Positions 1-11,847 of a stretch of 64,000 bases of DNA are shown here, one piece after another. Made by a program: the position numbers and the translations under genes. The stretch covers positions 4,278,001-4,342,000 of the forward strand of contig CM065648.1 of the NCBI GenBank assembly GCA_033220425.1, given 5' to 3'. Numbering within the stretch: position 1 is the stretch's first letter; each line of letters starts with the position of its first letter. Under the pieces are notes generated by a model. It searched no databases. It was not told where the DNA came from and worked only from the letters and a program-made list of their open reading frames with translations. Origin of the DNA: Lepraria neglecta. Lineage: Eukaryota; Ascomycota; Lecanoromycetes; Lecanorales; Stereocaulaceae.

Positions 1-954
1 CAGTGTCAAACCCCTCCAAAGCGACGTATATCCCTGCGCCTTCACCATCCTCCTTAATCCAACGAGCGTTTCAGCGAACACGCCCGTCTCGCTTTTGGAT
101 GTAGCGGCTTGCATTCGCGTTCTGAACATTTCGATGGGACTTATGACGCTCGCGGCTGCCACGCGGGCTATTGAACCTGCGATTAGAGGGGCGTAGGCAT
201 CTGGGACCTGGTTGTGTATGGGGCTATGGGGGTTTGTGCGCAGCGAATCGTAGCCGGTGAAGTAGATAACGTTGGCGGGGATGGCCATGACGAGGGTGGG
301 AGATAGGCCCCGCCAGAGAGATGTAGGGCCTTCATTGCGGGCGATCTTTCGCAAGCCATCGAGGGTAGAGGTGAATGTTTTTCTTCGGGTCTCGTCGACT
401 GCGCAGTCTGCCGCTGGGGTGGCTGATGTGGAGGTAAGAGATGGGTTCAGGGTTGCAAGGGTTGCTGAGGAGGACCCGTTGGGGGCGGCAGCTATGCAGA
501 AGGGGGAGGTGTTGTTTACCCAGAAGACTTCCCGACAGCAGGCTGTTACGCCGAGGTTTTTCGGGAGGTTGGTGAAGGATGAGGGGGGGAGGGAGGAGGA
601 TGAAGGTTGGGGTTGGGATTGTAGGCGGACACGGACGACATCGAGGGGGGTGACTGTGAATTGTATGCGTTAAGTTCTTGCACTTGACTTCGAGGGAGGA
701 AGAATTATACCGAGCAGTGACGTGAATAGGGACCCGGATACAGCAGAGAGCATCTTCTGGCCGGCTGATATATCCACCGCCGCATCCTCGATCTCTGGCT
801 CATTATTCTCCTCCATCGTTACCGCGTTGCCTGCTCCAGCTGTGCTTGATACTCTATTATGTTGCCGTCGTTGAAATTGTTCCGAATCTCCATTCCTCGA
901 AGTGGCGAGCTCTTCTTCGTCGGATCGCGAGGGCTCTGATAGGAAGCCGCGCAT
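1..954 (-). CDS. MTM1: Mitochondrial carrier, MTM1/SLC25A39-40 type (partial, C-terminus beyond left edge)
   Basis: Inner-membrane mitochondrial carrier of the SLC25 family; the MTM1/SLC25A39-40 branch is linked to mitochondrial glutathione and to iron or manganese handling. Reading leftwards, exon 1 (954-711) gives a hydrophilic N-terminus and the start of the first membrane helix. A 57-base intron (710-654, GTATAA...TTCACAG) is removed, and exon 2 (653-1) resumes with the carrier signature PLDVVRVRLQ. A long hydrophilic matrix loop with several Cys follows, as is usual in this branch, then SLWRGLSPTLVMAIPANVIY and the second-repeat signature SPIEMFRTRMQ. The third repeat lies outside the window. 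A divergent neighbour, the MARVEL gene, starts 416 bases away. Family assignment is from remembered motifs; substrate is inferred. Confidence 0.85.
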
Positions 955-1370
955 TCGAGGCGCGCATTCGAGGCTGAGGAAACAACAGCAGAGATGGTCT
1001 AATTGAAAGCGTGAAAAAAAGGGAGTGTCAACAGAAGGAAATACTCATTGAGAACAATGTGTTTGATATGACTTGATATTGACGACATCTCGACTTTTCC
1101 ACGGAGATCGGAGAAAGTCAACCCCCGTTCCGTGCCGACACGCGCCAGGCTTCGAGATGGTCTTGGCTCAGGGCTGAAACAGCGATCACCAATCGCTAGT
1201 AGTAAATACGAGCAGGCCTCCTGCGTCAAACCCGCAAATCCTTCTCGCGAGTCGCGACGACCTCCTTTCGTCCCCAATCTTCACACGCTCCCGCGATTAC
1301 ACATCTCCTATAAGGGCACAGCAATCTGCGATTGCAACACATTCGTTATTATTATCTACCTTCGTTCAAG
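955..1370. promoter_or_regulatory. Divergent intergenic region, MTM1-like / MARVEL gene
   Basis: The 416 bases between two divergent start codons must hold both promoters. The part next to the MARVEL gene is pyrimidine-rich, which is common upstream of fungal start codons. No specific factor site is claimed. Confidence 0.4.
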
Positions 1371-2180
1371 ATGTCGACCATTCTGTCGAGGAATAAGAGG
1401 AAGCCTTCGGACTACCCCTCTCTAGCCTTTCACCTGATTAGGCTGGGCCAGCTCCTCTCTGCTCTCATCGTCTCCATCGTCCTCATATTTTTCGTGCATC
1501 AGCTCCACCTGGAGCACTACTACATTCCCTGGACATTTTTTCTCGTACGTACTCCTTACCAACCCAATCGCAAACCCACTAACCCCCTCTAGCTCCTCAC
1601 AGTCTCCCTCCTAACCCTATGCTTTCTCTTCACCACCGGTACTCTCCACTTCTTCGGCAGCCTTAATGCTCGCCAAAATTTCTGGGTGAACAGCGTCCTC
1701 ACAATTCTCTGGATCCTCGGCCTGTCGCTCCTAACCTGGAAGCTAACCGGCTCCGGGACGCTCGACCACCGCTGCGTCAAAGCGACCTGGCACAACGAAG
1801 ACGGCATAATGGTCTGCCGCCTCTACAAAGCCCTCACCGCATTCACAGTCACCGGGACTTTCGCCACCATACTAGCACTCCTCCTAGACGTCCGCGTTGA
1901 GAGACAGTCGATGGCTAGGGGGAAGTACAATCATATGCTAGATATCAAAGATCCTACGAATCTAAGGAGTTCGAGTCCGTTTGGTGGTCAGAGCGAAGGT
2001 GGGGAGGTACCGGCGATCAACGTCAGAGCGCCGAGTTCAGATGCGCAGAGGCCGTATAGAGTGCAGAGGCCGATTGAGGCACGGAATTTTGGGTATGCGC
2101 AGCCGGAGGAGCAGACGAGTTATGGAGGGGGTGGGGATGGGGATTTGGGGTATGAGAGTGGACGAGAGCATGCCTGGTGA
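1371..2180 (+). CDS. MARVEL-domain four-pass membrane protein
   Basis: Exon 1 is 1371-1544. The intron is 48 bases (1545-1592, GTACGT...CTCTAG). Exon 2 is 1593-2180, and the predicted protein has 253 residues. Four hydrophobic segments are visible: one near LIRLGQLLSALIVSIVLIFF, a second spanning the splice junction (WTFFL|LLTVSLLTLCFLF), a third near VLTILWILGLSLLTW and a fourth near AFTVTGTFATILALLLDV. A hydrophilic, Gly- and Ser-rich cytosolic tail follows. This layout matches the fungal MARVEL (membrane-associating) family found in plasma membrane and vesicle proteins. The first intron inside the TM2 coding region is typical. No enzymatic role can be read from the sequence. Confidence 0.8.
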
Positions 2181-2655
2181 TGAGGAGGAGGCAAGGGTGG
2201 ATTGATCGTTAACTTGGGATGGATTTATGGATTTGTATCACCCGGTGTCTTGGGAAGGAGTCGAATAATCTGGATAGACGTTTGTTTCGTATTCACCGCC
2301 GCCATGTATAGCGAGACAAGGATGATTTAATGGGACAATGAGTATTTGCCTCCGTTTAGGATATTGAAAATTGCAATAATAGACTAAGGAGGATAAAACA
2401 GGACTACGATATTTGAATTTTAGTTTCTAATATCTATGTACAGAAAGGCCTATCACATATCATGCTATGATGAACCTCTAGCTACTCATCGTACCATCCC
2501 ATCTTATATATCGTAGCAATCCTGGCTATCAATACCATCTCCATACATCCTGATATTACGCCTTAATAACCATGCCATGCAATGCAACATCGAGAGCCGT
2601 CAGCACTTGATAGACTCTGTATGGTCAAAAGGAAAGACTCAGCCAAAGCTGTCGT

Positions 2656-5600
2656 TCACAGCCCTTCCTCCTCCCCTTCTTCTAGCTCCTGGTGCTCCTG
2701 TAGTTGCTCTCGCTCCTGCTGCTCCCGTTGTTGTCTCTCCCTAATCCTAGCCCTCGCCTCCTGAACCTTCGCCTGACCACTACTCAATACTCCACTCCCC
2801 TCCTGTCCATTTAACAAGTTGCTCTTCTCCAAGCCCTTAACCAGCTCCCTATTTTCATCACTCCCCTCCAATAAGAACCTCAGGCACATAATCGCATGCT
2901 CCTTGATATATGGGTTGTTCCCATCGTACATGCAACAAGCCATGACCATTTCCACGCCACCATACTGTCGGATTTGCGTCTGCACTGTTGGGCTCTTCCA
3001 GACCAAAGATGATAGGACGAGAATGACCAATTTCTTAAGGTTACGCCATTCGAAGTCGCTCGGATCGGCGGCATCGAGGGGATCTTGGTCTTGCGAATCT
3101 GTCTGCGAAAGTGGGGAGGGTGCAGGAAAGGGTGCGTCGGCTGGAGGGGGAATGTCGAAGGGGCGTTCGGCTGCAGGAAGAGGGACTGGCTCGACGTCAA
3201 AGGGACGTTCGACTGAAACAGGAGCAGGTGCAGCATTGGCTGAGGCTTCTGGTTGGGGTGCCTGTTGCGTTGCTGCTTGCTGAGCCGCTGCTTGCTGCGC
3301 TTCGGCCACTGTCTGAGGGACGGTCACAGGCGCCTTCGGAATGCTGGCTTCGAGTTCTCGAAGCAGAGTGACGAGTTCGGATACGATCTCCCAGTTAACG
3401 AGTAGGTCTTTCCATTCCTCGCTCTCAGTGAGCACCGCAAAGAATTCCAGAAATTGGTAGACTCCTTCGTAGACGCGCTCCATGTCCCAAAGATTGAGGG
3501 GAAAGTCTTCCGGCAGAGCATGGCCGGCCTTGATCTGGCCTTGGAGATAGATCAGAGCGCAGGTCTCAGGGATGATGCATTGGCGGAAGATCGTGAAGAT
3601 GTAGCGGACGACGTAGATGTCCACGCGGCGGGATGCATCTGCGTGCACATTCCCAGCTGTCCAGGCCTCCTTTCCAGTTGTGGGAGGCATACCCTGCTTG
3701 CCACGGAATATTTGCGTAAGGATCTTGATTACCATTGATTGAGCCGGAGACACAATATCTTTAACCTCGGCAAAGGTTTGGTATGCGTACGGCATAAGCC
3801 CATTCTCCAAGATCGCCTCCATGATTTGCATCATCAGCTTGAAGTATAACTCGTTGTCCTGAAGATCCCATGCCGCGATGAAGATGAGGAGCTCTCTTAG
3901 CAAATTCCGGCCAGGGTCGCCAGCCAGCAAGATATTGCATCTCATGCCCTGCATGTCTCGTCCATGCATGACTGCTCCTTTGCCAGCACAAATTCCTATT
4001 TGGATGATCATGGGCAAGGCTTCGATCTCCTGAGGCCCAAGCACCAACGGGATGTCGGTCAACAGACCACGCTCTTGGTCTCCCGGTTCACGCGGGTTCC
4101 TGTACCCTTCATCCTCGTCACTCAAGAGGGGCCCTTGGCTGTTGGGATCCTCATCGTTTTGGAGCGCGGAAAGATCATGCTCTTGATCACTTACATCTCC
4201 GGCAGCCGTATCGGATAGTCGTGCCATTAATTGGTCTTTCGCAGCTTGTAAAGTTATCGCGGCTGACTGGGGAGTGCGAAGTGCTCCAAACTCATCCCCA
4301 CGCTCCGTCTTGACAGCTCCAAAGAGCATATCATCCTGTGTAGCCGCGTGAGGCATTTCACTGGCAGCTTGGGCGTCCACAGTAGTAGCGGACTTATTGG
4401 CCGAGCCCTGTCGGGAACTCTCGCTCTGTTTCTTTAACTCTACCAATAGGGCTTCGTTGGCGAACTTGACTTGGGATTCAGCAGACTTGAGTTCGGAGCT
4501 CCGAGAAGAAATTTGCTGCATGGGTTTCACGGAGTCCGTGATCTGATGGATGTCCTGGCTGAGACTCTCCTTCCCCTGAGAAGACTGGGCTTGCCCTTCG
4601 GTATTGTTTGACTCTGGTTCCTTGCCTAGATCCTCAGAACCGTTTGAAGCGGTCACTTCAAGCTTCGAAAGCTTCGAACCGAAGTCTTCCTCGTCCTTGG
4701 CCTTTCCCTTGCCTGGAGTATCACCAAATTTGGCGGCGAAGTGATCTCGTCCAAGGCCAGGGGGCAGTGTGCCTGCATTATACTCATTCGCGACCTTTGA
4801 ATTGGCAAAGAGGTCCAACCATAGTAGAAGCTTGCGCTGTTCATTCTCTTGTATGAAGTTGTAGAGGACTTGAAGGCATGTAATAAGGAGCTTCTTGTCT
4901 ACGTGTAAATATGTCAGTATAAGCTCCGGCAAGAAAGTAATAACATGGATAGCTGAGTGGGAAGGCTGCTAGAGGGCAGACTCACATGAGCCAATGACAT
5001 TCCCCCACTGAAGCTCAGTGCGACTTCCAGCATCCCCATCATAGCCTCGAGCCGTGACTCGAACACAAAGATCAATGAGCTTCAACACTTGTTGATCAAG
5101 CAAGCTTTCTCCAGCGAGATTCTGCACCTTCTGCGTAGTAGCTAGAACATTTCTGGCAATGAGCAAGATGTCGTTCAGTCGCTCCAGGTCTTTCATCAAC
5201 GTATCATGATTCGCCGCCATCAAGGCCGACGAAGAGGCGGGTGCTCCGGTCAGAGCATCATCTGCAGCAAGCGACTGAGCTTCCAGAACCGGGATGGCAA
5301 GGACGAAGACCTCGGTCATATCCTTCCATTGTTGTGGTGAAGTACCAATGATATTCCTGACCTCTTCGCTGTTGATCGTTCTGCGCACAATATTCTTGCA
5401 GGTCCTCATCGTGGTATCGAAGGCGCTCTCCGTCAGAGTCTTGCGGCTCTTGAACAGAGCATGTGTACAGAGTAGGACCAACTCGAACCCCTTGTCTTCA
5501 GCTTCCCTTCCATGCTTCTTTCTGAAATCGCTTTGAGTGAGCATATTGATTTGCTTCGGAAGTTCGCCTATCTCAAAAAGCTCATTGATCCTGGCTTCTT

Positions 5601-6253
5601 GGAGTGCTGTGATGAACGTGATATGGTCGGCGAGGACTTCTGGAGGACAATCTTCCCAGGCGGCTGTCTCGGGCAGCGTGAGTACATGTGTAGCCCGGAG
5701 ATATATTAGAGCGCGGCGTTTTTTTGAGATGTATCCGTAGTATTCCACACTCTCATCAATTGTAAACGTTCTGCCCCACCTGTACCACCTGCGAAGCTTG
5801 TTCCGGCAATGAAATTTCAAATGAGCATCTCGTTTGTATCTCCAGTCACGCAGCTGTCTAAAGCGCCACTCCCTCAAGATTCTGATATTATCGTAGTGGT
5901 CTTTAGGGCCACGGAGCTCAGACAGACGAAGATCTCCTAGTTCGATAAACAGACGGTTGTTATTGTTGAAGGTGGTGCTTTGCTCTGTTGAGGCGTCGGA
6001 TTTTTGTGCACCAAGGCCAGGCTCCGAAAGCCCATGCAAGCGCCAAGCAACGTCCCAGCCCAGCCGCTCAGGCGAACCCCCGGTCCAACCGAGCGTTGTC
6101 TTCATCTCCGTTAAAGTGTGGCTAGCTTGCTATCGAACAGTGTGAGCATTGAACCGGGATTTTGAAGAATATATGCACTTACTTCTTCAAGGACCTCTTC
6201 ACAAATCCTTCCTAGTTCAACCTTCCCACAGAGTCGTTCCTGCCGGTGAAGGC
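2656..6253 (-). CDS. Ataxin-10 homologue (CTR86-like), 5' end unresolved
   Basis: Large armadillo-like protein. The last exon (4898-2656) carries the ataxin-10 domain near its C-terminus: NLKKLVILVLSSLVWKSPT, GGVEMVMACCMYDGNNPYIK, EHAIMCLRFLLEGSDENREL. It ends in an acidic, Gln-rich tail. Exon 2 (6129-4986) joins it through an 87-base intron (4985-4899, GTGAGT...ACGTAG), giving ...VIGS-Y-KKLL. A further intron (6182-6130, GTAAGT...GATAG) joins upstream sequence reading RQERLCGKVELGRICEEVLE. Upstream of 6253 a GTAAGT...CACAG pair looks like another 43-base intron, and an ATG near 6416 opens a compatible N-terminus. An in-frame TGA in between keeps me from fixing the first exon. In fungi, ataxin-10 homologues are essential proteins of poorly known function. 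Confidence 0.78.
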
Positions 6254-7525
6254 CAGAAGCTGTGAAAGTAATGAACTCTCCCTCACCACACTTGATACTT
6301 ACTGATATGTCCAAGCAGTCAACCTTTCAGCTCTGTTGAGCTTCTTGCAAATGATGCCGGGCGATGTTAACAGAGGCAAGTGACAATTTTGAAGAATTAC
6401 GCGTTGTTGTGGCCTCCATCACCGGACAACGGTTAGGACAACGGTGACCAGTTTCGTGCCCTAAGGCCATCCTTACTATTTTGACTACTATCTGTTCTGT
6501 GCCAGAGAAATTAAGGGAGGCTTTCTAATAAACGAGAAGAATGAGACAGATAGAATTCCTTTGGTAGACATGGACGTGTCAAGGCCCATTGTACCAGAGG
6601 TTGATAGCCCTTGTTCTGGTGGTAGCTTTGGCAATGAAGAATGCTTTTACTGGTGTCTAGTACTTTTTGAAGCAGTCGAAATATTTCTAAGATGTTCTCC
6701 TTACTTTGTGCTTCTCCTGACTGCCCACTCAGGATTACAATATGTTGTCGAACTGGTCTGTGTCTCCAGGTTGGATCCTCTGTCAATGATTCCCAAGCTG
6801 CACTCATACACGTATCTGCTAGAATACACTGACCCCATGGTTATATCTAATGCAGCCCACAGATTCCACTTGTGAGCATTGGTAGATCTTTGGACGAAAC
6901 CCAGCCGCCTCCCTAATGGCATGGCTAGGCCAGCGAGAAGCGGACATGCGGACCAGATCAGCTAGAAGTAAGCGTCGCCATCTGAGTCGGGAGAATCTCT
7001 TGCCTTTTGCATGGCATTGCTAATTGCCACATCTTTCAATGGAGGAGAAATACAGTCTGAACAAAGACCATTCGTACAAGGATGGCAATTCAAGATCCAC
7101 ATTGCTAAGTTGCATTCACCGCAGAGCAAGTCCGCGGATATAGAGCAATACTGAGACCAAGATGTCCCAGAATGAGTCGCGTCTCGCAGAGATGGTGTGC
7201 ACGGAAACAGCAAGACGGGACAGGAAGACTCAGAAAGCCAGCCTCGCCGAACTTCACCGGAGACCACCCGCCAATGCCAATGACATCTCCATCTGTGCGA
7301 GCGGCAATATGACATTAGCATATGCATAGTCCATTCTGTCCATGTATCCAGACCCACGTGCTTTAGGGCACCTACAATTCTCGAGTATAAAGAACGCTCC
7401 TTTCCCCTCCCTGAGCTCGAATCAATTCTACAAGTGGGCTGAAATTCTCAATTCAAATCTCGTCTCAATTTTTTTGGCCAGTCTCTCCGCTCTCTCGAGC
7501 TAGTCCAAAGTTTTAAACCAGCACA
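6254..7525. other. Stretch without a convincing gene
   Basis: The left end probably holds the first exon of the ataxin-10 gene. A minus-strand reading frame at 6962-7357 (131 residues, 11 Cys including CGECNLAMW and CHPCTNGLCSDC) looks somewhat protein-like, but it has no recognised family or flanking exon. The last 150 bases are pyrimidine-rich and act as the leader of the secreted-protein gene at 7526. Confidence 0.3.
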
Positions 7526-8257
7526 ATGGTGTCTAACGCCCTCCCTCTGGCTCTTGCCGCCCTCGCCACCCTCGTCTCAGCCAGTCAGAGCACTACTTCG
7601 TCCGCTCCCAAATCCTGCGCGACAACCTACGATGCCAACGTGAGTCTGGAAGGCCCCGGCCCCAAACTTTGACTCACATAGATAGCACGACCATATCCTT
7701 GGAGCTGAACTCTGCGCTGTAACTACACCCACGCTGTACGATGACCTCGATTATATTGGTTGGCAAGCCGTCGCTACCATTGATGTCGGCAACACAGCCG
7801 TCTCCCCAATACAACCTCACTCGCTACCGGGAACCATCTTTTCTTCAATGGCAACGACAACACCGGAGTTTACAGCTTCAACGCAGGGTAAGATCCGATC
7901 AGTACGCTCTCTCACGCCTCACACAGCTGACACTACTCCAGTAACGGCATAACCTACTTCAATCTCATGCCCGTCTACATTGCCTGCGCCGTCGCACCTG
8001 GCGTAGGCACTGTTGCCGGCGTCGTGAATGTTCCTACGAGCTGCACCGTCGAGGCCATTGGCACTCAGACGAACGGTGGTATGGTCACTGCGACCCTCGT
8101 TAATTCGGGTACCGTTAATACTCTCTACACCTTCCCTTCGACTTTCGTCAATCTCAAGTCAGTCAACTTCTTGCTGACGGCTACGGCGGCTACGAGCGAC
8201 TTGACGGTTGTGGATTTTGACGATACGATTTATACGGTCTCTAAGGCTTGCACTTGA
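7526..8257 (+). pseudogene. Small secreted protein with an apparent one-base deletion
   Basis: The N-terminus is a clean signal peptide (MVSNALPLALAALATLVSA). Exons are 7526-7639, 7686-7887 and 7942-8257, with introns GTGAGT...GATAG and GTAAGA...CTCCAG. Exon 2 begins in frame (HDHILGAELCAVTTP ... VGNTAVSP). It must then shift by one base at the CCCC run near 7805-7808 to read NTTSLATGNHLFFNGNDNTG, which joins exon 3 (NGITYFNLMPVYIACAV) in the right phase. Exon 2 is 202 bases where 203 would keep the frame. The exon 3 product has paired Cys and an N-glycosylation-like NTTS site lies in exon 2. Either the gene is newly broken or one base was lost in sequencing. Function unknown; secreted by inference. 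Confidence 0.6.
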
Positions 8258-8314
8258 TGCTTACGGAGGGCTTGTGGTACAGTGAGAGCGGAGGTTTGAA
8301 TTATTCGTTCTTGT

Positions 8315-8909
8315 CTACCAGATAGCCAGACTCACTCGCGGGAACACGATTTTTTGGCGAGCAGTGTCAGCTTCCAAGCGTTGATAAACCTCTTGCTCCA
8401 AGCTCACTCCTTCCAAATTCACTTCTGATATCATCTGGAAAGCCGTGCAGTCTGTCTCGCCTCCCACCTGGACCTCATCACTGGACTTGACAAGGTCTTT
8501 GCCAACGTTGCTGTAAAAATCTTTAGGCACAAGGCTCGTGCCAACTGTGCCGAGAGCATATGCAGGACCCAAACTAGCGCCGCCTCCTAGATATCTGGGG
8601 CTGTTGGACCAAGCTTTGAGCAGTAGATGCACTGGTACTTCGTAGCGACCTATTTGCTAAGCCAAACGCGTAATCAGTGCGCGTTAAACATTGCCAACAA
8701 TAAACTAGACTACTCACAGTGGTGATTGCAATACTGCTTTCTGATGCATGCCCTCCGTAGATGGGATGTGGAATCACCGAGAGGACGCGCTTATCGGACA
8801 GGATTGCGAATTGAGTGCTTTTTCGGACGAGAGTTGAAGCAGCAGGATAGAGTTTGTGCCGTAGCAGGCCTGTGAGAGCTAGTATACGTAGAGGCACGGC
8901 GCCGGCCAT
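8315..8909 (-). CDS. Hypothetical protein, 177 residues
   Basis: Two exons: 8909-8718 and 8656-8315. They are joined by a 61-base intron (GTGAGT...GGCTTAG) that keeps phase 0 and gives ...AITT-QIGRYEVP. A start 39 bases upstream (8948) is also possible, but the shorter one begins a better hydrophobic N-terminus (MAGAVPLRILALTGLLRHKL). No signal peptide cleavage site or recognised domain is obvious. The rest is soluble in character, with a conserved-looking GGGASLGPAYALGTVGTS stretch. I do not recognise the family. Confidence 0.5.
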
Positions 8910-8971
8910 TGCCGAAGGATTGGGGGAATGGTGCCTGTAGTATAGCACGTTCCTTAAGATAGGGTCAAGCG

Positions 8972-9780
8972 GTGGAGGCGCGGGGTCAAAGCCGTTGTGT
9001 CGTGTATCGCTTTCGGCCTGAATCCCCAGGCGCGATACAAGACGGAAGCCTGAGGCTAAAACACACTAGCACAGGTCGGGATAGTCACGATATCATGTCT
9101 AGGAGGAATGGCACGGGAGACACGCATAGCATTTTCGTGAGCTTGACCACCAGTACCCTCGTGGATTTTGTCACCGCACCGACGCCAGCCTTGCCAAATA
9201 TGGGTGCGAGGACTGGGGATTGTGCCGCAGCAGGTGTGAACGAGGAGGGCATCAGGCCCAGAATATCTGTCGAAAAGAGTCTGCAAAGGCAAATGTTCGT
9301 GAAGTGGTTGGGATGAGAGCCATTGATTGGGGCAGGAATGATGGAAGGTATGGGGCAATGGGGGCATCTACGCGAATTGCTGCGATGAGTGGTGGACGTT
9401 AGCGGTCGAGTATTGTGCCATTGGTTTGGTGTATTCAAATGAGTGGCAAAGACTCGAATGGTTTGAGAAGATGTTGTGTTGCACTCATCGACATGCTACG
9501 GTGACGAGCAGCCTTCAGCCTGGCCAACGGTTCGTTCTTGATGTAAGAACTCGAGTCACCTATATGGGCCATGCCACTCTCTGAAGAACCTCAGTTCGTT
9601 ACCGAAAGCAATCATCGATCTGGTGTTAATGGTCGCGACATTGGCTTGAGAAGTTAATTCATCATCCTGGACGGGATGCGAAGTTTTGTAGATTATAACA
9701 AGGTTATCATCCGAATTAAGAAGACACTCCGTCCACCCAAATATCTCAAGAAAGGTCCACCACCTCCGTCTCACGCCTCC
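8972..9780. other. Stretch without a convincing gene
   Basis: Both strands carry 100-120-residue open frames at 8972-9438 that overlap each other. None shows a family motif, a signal peptide or clean flanking splice sites. A minus-strand frame at 9556-9774 lies beyond the C-terminal end of the decayed oxygenase gene and does not resemble it. I see nothing I can support. Confidence 0.3.
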
Positions 9781-11220
9781 TCTTCGTCCCTTGTGCGCTT
9801 TTCACATGCCGCTTAAAGAATGAATTGCTCGACATCGACGGAAACATAACGAGGACCTAAACAACCGTCAGCAAAAAACATCCCTGTTTCCAGTCTTGGG
9901 TAGCTCACCAGATCGCGGTAATAGTGCGTGACGTTCGCGTTGTAGCTATCATAGTCTTCTTCGTCAGGCTCGTTACCGGAAAGATCATCTTGGGCAACAT
10001 TATTTAGAACATCAAGATGTGTGCTCTTTGCCACCAAAGTCCCATCGAGCTCGAACGCCTCAGTCAATGTAGCAGAATCTCCAGTGGCGAAGTCGATAGG
10101 GTGAAAGGTGCCATAATCGCCGAACTCGCTGAACGTTTCACAGCCCCCCTCTCCTATCCGCTCCAGCTTAGCCAGGTAGAAGCCCATGTCAAGTTGAGGG
10201 CACCAAAAATCTTTAAGGCAATCTGCGTCATCGCCTTCCAGTATATTGATGTTGATATTGGCGTCCGTATACTTATAGCTGCACACTTGTGCTAGCATTT
10301 TAGCGCATTTCGAACGACCTGTCGCAATACTTTTAGTCCACAATACCAGAATGTTTCGCAACTTCTTTTTGTCTGCTTACAGGCCTGCGGTAGACTCAAC
10401 CAGAAGTTTTGGCGGCTGGTACAAATTGTACTCGAGCACTAAACGGTGTCCTGAAGTGAAGGGTCTGTGTTCATGACTTACGTCGGCACACCTACACGTT
10501 GATGTCAACATGCGAATCCGGAAGAATAATCGAGCTTGTACATACCATGCGACGTAAGAGTAGCTGAAAGCAGAAGCCGCAGTTGGAAGTTGTTTAGTCT
10601 GCCCCCTAAACGGTGCGACGGAATCACCACTTTCGTGCTTTGACGGGAGAAAAATCGCAACTCTAGCCGCTATGTCTCCATTTCTGATTCCTTATCAGTA
10701 ATTTGCCCACGGAAGGGATTGTCACGAGGAATCGTAAACGTGCATTTTTGGGGTTCTGAATGAGGCTTCAGTGCTGAAGAGGTATATACTATGTAGTCCG
10801 ACCTTTATGGAACCAACGTTGGATTTGAAATCTAACTCCCCAGCGGCTCCGGTTATCACCTTGACGAGAAAGGCGTTCCATTCATGATTACGTAGTTCAA
10901 TCGAATCCGGCTTTATGTCGATAGGTTTGTCGTCTGCTCCAGCTGTTCAGCCCTAACAGTAGACTCGTGGCGGTTTGAGGTATTTGCTCACCAGGCCGGT
11001 CTTCTGCTCGGTCATAGCTTCAATAAATTGCAGCTGCGTCGCGCTCAACCAAGGGCAGGGTGATCAAACCAATACCCTTCAGGAATAGCCTAGGTAATGG
11101 AGCTTCGGTATATACATGAGAAGTTGCAAATGACCCGGCGCCCTCGATATCCGATAGCAAAGTGTTCAAAGAGTCTTTGACGTGATCAGGATCTAAATTT
11201 GTCAATGAATCCTTCTCCAT
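9740..11220 (-). pseudogene. Decayed fungal 2OG-Fe(II) oxygenase-like gene
   Basis: Pieces line up in order with a known fungal 2-oxoglutarate/Fe(II) oxygenase-like family. N-terminus (11220 leftwards): LPRLFLKGIGLITLPLVERD. Next comes DIKPDSIELRNHEWNAFL, then VAIFLPSKHESGD and FSYSYVAW-CADVSHEHRPFT, spliced through GTATGT...GTGTAG and keeping the distal iron-ligand His in DVSHE. Then SGHRLVLEYNL, NILVLWTKSIATGRS, a YKYTDANINI segment and EPDEEDYDSYNANVTHYYRD. A last intron (9908-9857) joins to VLVMFPSMSSN. The frame is interrupted by TGA just after DAAAIY (about 11019) and by TAA after STAGL (about 10380). The segment that should carry the HxD iron motif is unreadable. It is therefore probably non-functional. 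A very short C-terminus also sets it apart from the usual longer proteins. Confidence 0.62.
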
Positions 11221-11847
11221 CTTCAGCGTTGGCTAAGAAAGATAGGCGACTAAGACAAGATTTCTGAATGAAATGATGCAACCCTTGTAGCAATTCGGGA
11301 GGCTCAAACATAAGTAAACATTCTCATCAGGCAACAGAAAGTAAGATAAATTAGTTGTAAAGGAGCGAGGTGTAGCTGACGCGGAACGTTTAGCTCGCTG
11401 ACATGAAATTGCCACACTGAGGCTAGCAGATCACGTCACCAACGACCTCTGTCAAGTTCTTGAGCTAAGGTAGGGTCAGAATGGTAAATGCTATGGTTTG
11501 CTGGTGTCAGAATAGCTCGGACGTCTCAATATTTTGAAGCCTAAAACATCTCGCAAGAAGCACTGGATGGTTGAATGTCTTGGGCTCAATCCTATAATAT
11601 CGCCCAATTGGGACTCATCGGCCAATGCTTTAGCCAATCAATATCGGTGGCTAGAATTGCCAAAGGCAACTTTATGCGAGGCGTGTCCGGATTCTTTTAC
11701 CACCCGCGAGTTTGGGTATCAATCGAAACCACCCTTTGATGAGTCCAGACGAACCTGAACGCAGCGAGTACAATGCAATCGAAATCACCCTTTGATGAGT
11801 CCAGACGAACCTGAACGCAGCGAGTACAATGTTCCAGACAGTATCAG
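11221..11847. other. Intergenic, includes a tandem duplication
   Basis: No gene is supported. It holds the 56-base tandem duplication at 11720-11831 and the 3' flank of the MFS gene. Confidence 0.4.
11720..11831. repeat. 56-base tandem duplication (two copies)
   Basis: Copy 1 is 11720-11775 and copy 2 is 11776-11831. They are head-to-tail with one difference (AAACCACCC versus AAATCACCC). The array ends 17 bases outside the stop codon of the minus-strand MFS transporter, so it sits in that gene's 3' untranslated region. High identity means it is recent. Confidence 0.9.

Noticed and set aside
6511-6875. Overlapping 98- and 104-codon frames on opposite strands
   Set aside because: Neither has a motif, signal peptide or splice partner.
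9857-9908. Reading the end of the oxygenase relic without splicing
   Set aside because: The unspliced frame is open, but the spliced one gives VLVMFPSMSSN after HYYRDL, which matches the family better, and the site has good GTGAGC and TTTAG ends.
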